Origin: Alopecurus myosuroides
Lineage: Eukaryota > Streptophyta > Magnoliopsida > Poales > Poaceae
Assembly: GCA_028641055.1 (NCBI GenBank)
Contig: CM054058.1
Coordinates: 243,026,187-243,090,186, forward strand
Direction: 5' to 3'
DNA length: 64,000 nt
Shown here in pieces: positions 58,406 through 64,000 of this stretch. Position numbers and translations under genes: made by a program. Below the pieces are notes generated by a model, which saw only the letters and a program-made list of their open reading frames with translations, was not told the origin of the DNA and ran no database searches. The first letter of the stretch is position 1, and the number at the start of each line of letters is the position of its first letter.

Positions 58406-59138
58406 GTTTCATGCTAGGCCACCAATACAGTGTCTTGAGATCCTGGTACATCTTTGTACTTCCAGGGTGTATGGAGAGAGGAGTTTCATGAGCCTCCTTG
58501 AGAATGACATCTTTGAGACTTTGAACTTGAGGAACTGCAATGCGTCCTTCGAAGAACACAGTTCCCTTGTCATCAATTGAGAAGGACTTAAATTTCTCCT
58601 TGCCTTGTTTGATGTGCTCTACCATCTTCTTGATTTCAGCATCACGAAGTTGTTCAGAATGAATCTTGTCCTCGAGAGTTGGACTGGCTGTCAAGTTTGC
58701 AAGATAGCCTTGAGGAACAAGACCAAGGTTGAGCTTCTGGAATTCTTCATGAAGAGGAGGTTGGCTTTCCATGATCATGAGATTATTGCAATACGACTTG
58801 CGACTGAGAGCATCGGCCATAACATTAGCCTTGCCTGGAGTGTAAGTAATGGTAAGAACAAAGTCTTTAATATTTTCAATCCATCTCATTTGCCTGAGGT
58901 TTAGATCTGGTTGAGTGAAGATGTATTTCAGACTCTTATGATCGGAAAATATTTCAGTGCGATTACCCAACAAGTATTGTCTCCATTTCTTGAGGGCAAA
59001 CACGAGTGCTGCAAGTTCAAGGTCATGAGTGGGATAATTGAGCTCATGTGTGTTCAACTGACGTGAAGCATAAGCCACAACTTGACGTTCTTGCATAAGA
59101 ACGGCACCTAGACCTTGGAGAGATGCATCACAGAATAT
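58308..59138 (-). pseudogene. RNase H and integrase zinc-binding part
   Basis: Reads [12 protein letters not shown] just after a TAA at 59141-59139, then [36 protein letters not shown] and [11 protein letters not shown]: the RNase H acidic residues are present. [13 protein letters not shown] follows, then the histidine-bearing start of integrase ([18 protein letters not shown], then YWWPSMK). It runs out of frame at the frameshift near 58380. Confidence 0.88.
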
Positions 59139-59966
59139 TTAGAAAGGTTTAGAAGGATCTGGGCCAACCAGAACTGGTGTAGAAGTGAGTTTAGTCTTGA
59201 GGAGATTGAAGCTCTCATCACATTGTGGAGACCATACGAACTTCTTGTCCTTCTTTGTGAGGTCAGTGAGAGGTTTGGCAATCTTGGAGAAGTTTGGGAT
59301 GAAGCGACGGCAATAGCTAGCCAATCCAAGAAAACTTCTTACTTGCTTCACCGTCTTTGGAGGTTTCCAATCAACAATTGCCTTAACCTTTTCTGGATCA
59401 ATGGCTATGCCCTTGGCAGAGATGACATGACCAAGATAAGCAACTTCTGAAATCCAGAACTCACATTTGGAGAATTTGGCATAGAGACGATGTTCGCGAA
59501 GCTTCATGAGAGTTGGACGAAGATGTTCTTCATGCTCTTCCTCGGATTTTGAGTAGACAAGAATGTCATCAAGATATACCACAACGAACTTGTCGAGGTA
59601 TTCATGGAAGACAGAGTTCATGAGTCGAGAGAAGGTCGCCGGTGCATTGGTTAGACCAAAGGACATGACGGTGAATTCATATAGACCGTAGCGAGTGGTG
59701 AAAGTTGTCTTTGGAATATCCTCTTTTCTGATCTTTATTTGATGGTAACCCATTCTCAAGTCCAACTTGGAGAATATTGAGGCTCCAGCAAGTTGATCAA
59801 AAAGATCATCGATACGAGGAATTGGATACTTGTTTTTGATGGTTTTCTCGTTAAGAGGACGATAGTCAACAACGAGTCTCTTTGTGTGATCCTTCTTCGC
59901 AACGAACAGAGTTGGGCAACCCCAAGCCGAGGAACTAGGTTGAATGTAACCTTTTTCCATGTACAT
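59139..59966 (-). pseudogene. Chromovirus reverse transcriptase
   Basis: An open stretch of 275 codons. Motifs: [33 protein letters not shown] with the first catalytic Asp (about residue 69), [15 protein letters not shown], and the YLDD box at residues 131-134 (about 59576-59565). The connection domain [20 protein letters not shown] follows. It ends at a TAA after DPSKPF. A second TAA separates it from the protease frame. All catalytic residues seen are normal. Confidence 0.92.
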
Positions 59967-59975
59967 ATCAATTTG

Positions 59976-60518
59976 TTACTTCAACAACTTCATCTCGGGA
60001 GTTCCTATCTTGTAGGGATGCTTAGAGATTGGAGCAGTACCTGGTTCAAGTTCGATCACGAACTCAACAGCTCTATCCGGAGGCATTCCTGGCAACTCTT
60101 CTGGAAAGACGTCAGGGAAGTCGCAAACCACCGGAACATTTTGAAGTGAAGGTAGAGGTTTTGCATGGAGGGTGCATAGCTGAATGGAACTTGATTCATT
60201 TGGAGAATAGACTATCTGGCCAGAAGGGTGGAACAGAGTTATTGACTTTTGAGCACAGTCAATTTTTGCTTTATTGGCCTTCAGCCAATCCATACCAAGA
60301 ATGACATCAATGTCAGAATTTCCCAGCAACATGAGAGAAGCAAGGAATATGTGGCCTCCAATCAGGATTTGATTGTCCTTACTTATCTTGGAAGTCAACA
60401 TTTGAGATCCCGGAGAGTGCATAGTGATTTGATTGCTTAGTGGAACCACAATTAGGTTGTTTGTTGTGGCAAAGGTCTTTGACACAAAAGAATGTGATGC
60501 TCCGGTATCAAACAACAC
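59976..60518 (-). pseudogene. Chromovirus protease
   Basis: Begins LFDTGASHSFVSKTFA, the retropepsin active site, with ILGMDWLKANKAKIDC (the flap-and-helix region) and FPDVFPEELPGMPPDR leading toward RT. The TAA at its end (after PEMKLLK) interrupts the protease-RT join in the same frame. A one-base shift in a T-run near 60530 separates it from Gag. Confidence 0.88.
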
Positions 60519-60998
60519 TTTAGCTGGAAAAAGTTTACGGGAAATGTACCGAGAACGACGTCAGGAGCTTCCTCAGCTTTGTCGATCTTGACATGATTCA
60601 CCCTTGCGGTCCTCCCGACAGGCCTGTTGTTGGAGTTGAAGGCCTTAGGCGGGGGAGCGCGCACCATTGCCTGGTTTGTGTTAGGGCGAGGTGGTGGTGG
60701 AGGTAGCTGCCTCTGCGTGCACTTGTCGGCGTAGTGTCCCGTCTGCTTGCACTTGTAGCAAGTGACGACACGAGGAGGACCTGGCCCTGGCTGCCCCCAT
60801 CGAAGCCCTTGGATCATTCAGCTGAGCAGGGTTGGGTGGGCGGGGAGCGAAGCCTGGAGAAGCTTGGGCATATGGAGCCCGAGTGACAGCACCATTTGGC
60901 ACCCAGATGCGGCGCTTCTGCGGAGGGGTGGTCATGTTGGAGGTGGAACCACCCTCACGCGAGTGCTTGCGAGACTCCTCGAACACCTTGCGCCCATT
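60452..60998 (-). pseudogene. Gag C-terminal part with zinc knuckle
   Basis: The frame from 60998 (RKHSREGGSTSNMTTPPQKR) is shifted near 60810 into a second frame carrying CYKCKQTGHYADKC at about 60760-60719, the CX2CX4HX4C nucleocapsid knuckle that binds element RNA. Then comes a Pro-rich stretch and EEAPDVVLGTFPVN, the entry to the protease. Confidence 0.85.
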
Positions 60999-61628
60999 TT
61001 ATTCATTGAGCGCGGTGTTAACGAGATCCTCGAAGCTATTGGCCTTGACATTGGTGAGGGCATACTTGAGTTCCGGGTTAAAGCCTCTGCGGAACCTTGC
61101 CATCTTTTTAGCTTCAGTGGACACCTCATCTCCAGCGTACCGAGCGAGGCGATTGAACTCACTCTGATAGCCGATGACGTCCAACTTGCCTTGCTTGAGA
61201 GAGAAAAACTCTTCACGCATTCTTTCCATGAGACCATCTGGAATGTGGTGCTTCAGGAAGGCTTCCTTGAAATGATCCCACGTGACTGGCATCCCAGTTC
61301 TCATGGCCTGGAAGTTTTCCCACCAAGAAGCTGCCTGACCCTTCAGCAGATAGGAGGCAAACTTGACCTTGTCTTCTTCAGCTACGTGTGCAATCTCCAG
61401 AGCCTTAGCTATCTCACGGATCCAGTCATCAGCGTCCAGAGGCTCGCGTGTGGCCACGAAAGCTCTTGGGCCCAGACTGAGAAAGTCCTTGATGCTGACT
61501 CGTGGAGCTGTCTGGTTGATGTGCTGATTAGCCTGAAACTGGGCCATCTGCGTCATGACTTGGGTCATCTGAGTCAACAGCTCCGCGATTGGCGGTGGTT
61601 CAGGCGTGTTGTTCCTTATTGGCGGCAT
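60999..61628 (-). pseudogene. Chromovirus Gag, capsid part
   Basis: Starts MPPIRNNTPEPPPIAELL at 61628, chosen because upstream residues are hydrophobic leader-like noise not seen in Gag. It carries the retrotrans_gag domain (FASYLLKGQAASWWENFQ, then FKEAFLKHHIPDGLMERM and FNRLARYAGDEV). A TAA at 61001-60999 after LVNTALNE cuts the protein, and the same frame continues beyond it. The protein forms the particle shell in the cytoplasm. Confidence 0.9.
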
Positions 61629-61898
61629 CCTGAATGGAAATGCATTTTTAGCACAACAATAGAAAAGGATAGACTTGGCAACCGAAAGAGAGATTATTCC
61701 GACGCATGAATAGACAACCACAAGGTTCACCATCACATGTTCAAATACATCAGAATATCCTATACACCATAAATGGTTCGAATGCCAAAGGATAACTAAA
61801 CATAGCTAAGAATGGATACATCGGTACTCCCATGCTCATCACGCAGGACGGCGGCTAGGAGTATGGCGAGAGGTACGGTGAGGAGCACGCCCACGAAA
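61629..61898 (-). other. Spacer between extra ORF and gag
   Basis: About 270 bp without a conserved frame. It would serve as leader for gag if that is translated separately. Confidence 0.4.
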
Positions 61899-62654
61899 CT
61901 AGGTGGAATGACGATCCACGTAGATCGGACGTGCTCTGAGAGCGACTCTAGGTGCGGTGAAGTACATAGCGTCAACTCCCTGTGCTCCAAAGCGTGGAAT
62001 CCCAGTGTAACCAGCACCAAGGTTAAGGAGTGGACCTCTGATCGGCTCGTAACCTCCAGCATCTGGCAGACGACGCCCAACTGGCTGATCGAAACGTGCA
62101 AAGCGCTCGTCTCCAACAAAGTCTGTGGTGTAAGTCGCCAGACGAGTCAAAGCAAGGTAAAGCTGCTCTCTGACTGAAGCCAACTCCTGAGATAGTGTGC
62201 GGGCAACTGCGTCAGTGTGACTCACAAACTAAGAGGTGATGTGCAGCCTGGAGCTATCATGCTCGTAAACGTCCAAGCTGTCGTAGAGAGTGAAGTGAGC
62301 TCCCTCCGAAGTGATGTAACCACGGGGGATGTGGCGATAGATAGAATCGTCAAATCCCCAGTAGTCAGCACGAAGGACGGTGAGACTCACATAATCTGCC
62401 TGCGGCACAGCCATATCCACTGTGGAACCCACTGCCTCGTAGCGGTGAACTACGCTCATGCCATCATCTGACAGAATGTAGACGATAGCCTGGTAGTAGG
62501 TCTGCTCAAACTCTCGCTGCTGCTCGTAGACCTGGTACTCTGGTGCCCAATGGAACCCCAGAAAAGTGACCATGTCTCTCAGCATCTCCGGATAACCGGC
62601 AGTGCTCTCGCAACGAGTCATACGAACCACCTGCGGGTAGAACCTGAGATCCAT
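61899..62654 (-). pseudogene. Extra ORF between primer site and gag, function unknown
   Basis: In the sense orientation, one frame runs from MDLRFYPQVVRMTRCE (62654; open upstream to 62813) to a stop at 61899, broken only by a TAG at 62231-62229. Without that stop it would be about 251 residues. The first part may have a helix-strand-strand-strand-helix layout: YPEMLRDMVTFLGF, PEYQVYEQQREF, TYYQAIVYIL, HRYEAVGS and VPQADYVSLTVLRADY. This is the topology of double-stranded RNA-binding domains, but the basic residues that contact RNA are missing. The second part has a coiled-coil-like LSQELASVREQLYLALTRLA. No Gag, Pol or env motif. Extra ORFs are known in some plant LTR elements; I cannot place this one. 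Confidence 0.5.
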
Positions 62655-62884
62655 CTGCAGATGATCGGGGAAACTTTGATTAGACGCCGGTAGAAGAACT
62701 GAAGTGGCAAGCAACAACAAGGTTTCAACGGACGAAAAGGATCTTGAGAAGAACAGGATATCGAAGCAACATTCGGGAAACACGAGAACAGAATTCCTAC
62801 TCTCACGTTTCACTTTTCCTATATAGCTACAAAATAGTTTCTAGACTCAACTACGACCAGTAAAAGGGATCCTACAGGCAGACA

Positions 62885-62897
62885 GGCTCTGATACCA
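62885..62897 (-). other. Primer binding site, tRNA-iMet type
   Basis: Minus strand TGGTATCAGAGCC, a perfect match to the initiator-Met tRNA complement, two bases after the LTR end at 62900. Confidence 0.92.
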
Positions 62898-62899
62898 TT

Positions 62900-64000
62900 T
62901 GTCGCACCCGGACTTCTAGAGGATACTCGTAGTTCTGTTGAACAGTAGATGATTGGATTACGGGGCCTACCTGCATACGCACCTCTTACGAGTAGGCCAA
63001 CACGTATACGTGTGACAACCAACCCCTACTATTCATCGTCTGCGCAAACCATCCCCAAGAAATCAGGATACTACCATTGACGTACTTCATACCATTCACA
63101 CATGGTACGTCAACGGCATTTTTAACGAGTGATATCACAACTAATCTCTAAGACACAAAGAAATAGAAACAAGTGGCAAATAGCTCTCACTAGAGCAGAG
63201 ATAGCAAATACAATCATGCAGAGGACACATGTCCCAACAAATCATCATTACATCACAGCGGAAGCATCCAAAGTGTCTGAGTACAGACAAGATCCAAATA
63301 GGCCTAAGAGGAAGGAAATGAAAAGGAAACGAAGCCCATCCACGAAGTCTTGGATCCTGCCCGGGTCCGCTATCTACTCGTCAGCAGCCTCGTCATACTC
63401 CACGTAGTAGCCACCATGGGGATCCTCGGAAACATAGTCTGCAGAACACGCAGCCCCAAAGGGGTCAGTACAGCCGAGTACTGGCAAGCAAGACGCACAA
63501 GATACCAAGGTGTACCCGGCAACACCAAGCACAGATGCTTTGGGTTCAACGGAAGAATAGGTGATACAAAAGTGCGGCACCGGGCTGCAGTAACCAACTA
63601 CAGAGACACGCTACAACTTCCGGTTAATAGAAAGGAGATAAGTTAGCGTATCGGAACCAACTACCACTAACCTCAAACAAACCCATCCTGGATCTCGCCC
63701 CTTATCCAAAGAAGCAATCCGAGGATAACTCACACAGTTGGATTAGTGAAGGTTCAAGTTATTGTGTCAATAAGCCTATTACTAGTCAAATAATTATTAG
63801 TTAGGTGTAAGTTGTCTAATCCTTGTTAGCCAGCCCTATCACCAAGTCATCCATAACCGCGGACAACACGGCTTCTCGAGAAGATTTAACCCTGCAGGGG
63901 TGCACCAATTTGGCCGTACACGTAAGAATATCCCGCCAGACGGGGATCAAACCCACCAAGCGAGACACTCAACACAACCCAACTCTTCTTCGCATCAAGC
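62900..64000 (-). repeat. 5' LTR of the chromovirus (first 1101 bp seen)
   Basis: Collinear with 52912-54012 at a constant offset of 9988, no indel, about 20 mismatches by eye. It runs off the window. Confidence 0.9.

Larger units (their letters stand above)
52912..64000 (-). mobile_element. Tekay/Del-type chromovirus (Gypsy), extends past the window
   Basis: Minus-strand element. 3' LTR 52912-57203 (4292 bp), purine tract, integrase with chromodomain, RNase H, RT, protease, Gag, an extra ORF, primer site 62885-62897, and the first 1101 bp seen of the 5' LTR from 62900. LTRs begin TGTAACATCCC and end GGGTGCGACA. If the LTRs are equal in length the element ends near 67190. Pol carries nonsense codons and small indels, but each domain is recognisable. 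Over the 1.1 kb that can be compared I count about 20 mismatches and no indel between the LTRs; at 1.3e-8 substitutions per site per year this suggests roughly 0.7 million years. Confidence 0.92.

Noticed and set aside
62885..62897. tRNA-like match (also at 35478 and 48660)
   Set aside because: These are short complements of tRNA 3' ends that serve as primer sites. No tRNA gene with cloverleaf structure is present.

Overview
The window looks like a piece of a large, repeat-rich grass chromosome, most likely Triticeae (wheat, Aegilops, barley or rye group). Nearly everything is transposon-derived. The evidence is a BARE/Angela-type Copia LTR, long Gypsy LTRs opening TGATACGTC with tRNA-Asp-type primer sites, a Tekay-type chromovirus, a LINE, a Stowaway MITE, and a single low-copy plant gene exon. 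There are no rRNA, tRNA or CRISPR features. The species cannot be fixed from sequence alone.

Layout. 1-4326: decayed Copia element (+) with its truncated 3' LTR. 4327-15709: old Gypsy remnant (-) into which a complete non-autonomous Gypsy element (5080-13991, TSD GTAAC) has inserted; that element's 3' LTR carries a solo LTR of another family (5303-6771, TSD CCTGC/CCTAC). 15531-20838: five head-to-tail copies of a ~1.06 kb chimeric unit built from Gypsy LTR, Copia LTR and a MITE end. 20798-25232: MITEs, LINE scraps and a perfect 63-bp-arm hairpin. 25706-26443 (-): exon 1 of a GUB_WAK/LRK10L-type receptor gene, the only convincing host coding sequence; no kinase exon is visible. 27291-29957: AT-rich sequence without recognisable genes.

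29958-35921: GC-rich single-copy-like DNA split by a young Ale/Retrofit-like Copia element (30261-35657, perfect TSD CGGAC, 168-bp LTRs with one mismatch). 35922-37603: three copies of a 562-bp tandem repeat. 38171-52545: a LINE (-) interrupted by an Athila-like Gypsy element (39732-50204). 52912 to beyond the window end: a chromodomain-bearing Tekay/Del chromovirus (-) with 4.29-kb LTRs and an extra ORF between primer site and gag.

How parts relate. The nesting gives a relative chronology: LINE before Athila-like element; Gypsy remnant before non-autonomous element before solo LTR. The non-autonomous element and the Athila-like element share primer type, LTR start and a long stretch of 3' internal sequence, so the latter's family may have supplied its enzymes. 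All pol regions seen here are broken by stops or frameshifts. The most unusual items are the extra chromovirus ORF with a possible dsRBD-like fold, the chimeric 5-copy array, and the perfect hairpin derived from a LINE fragment.
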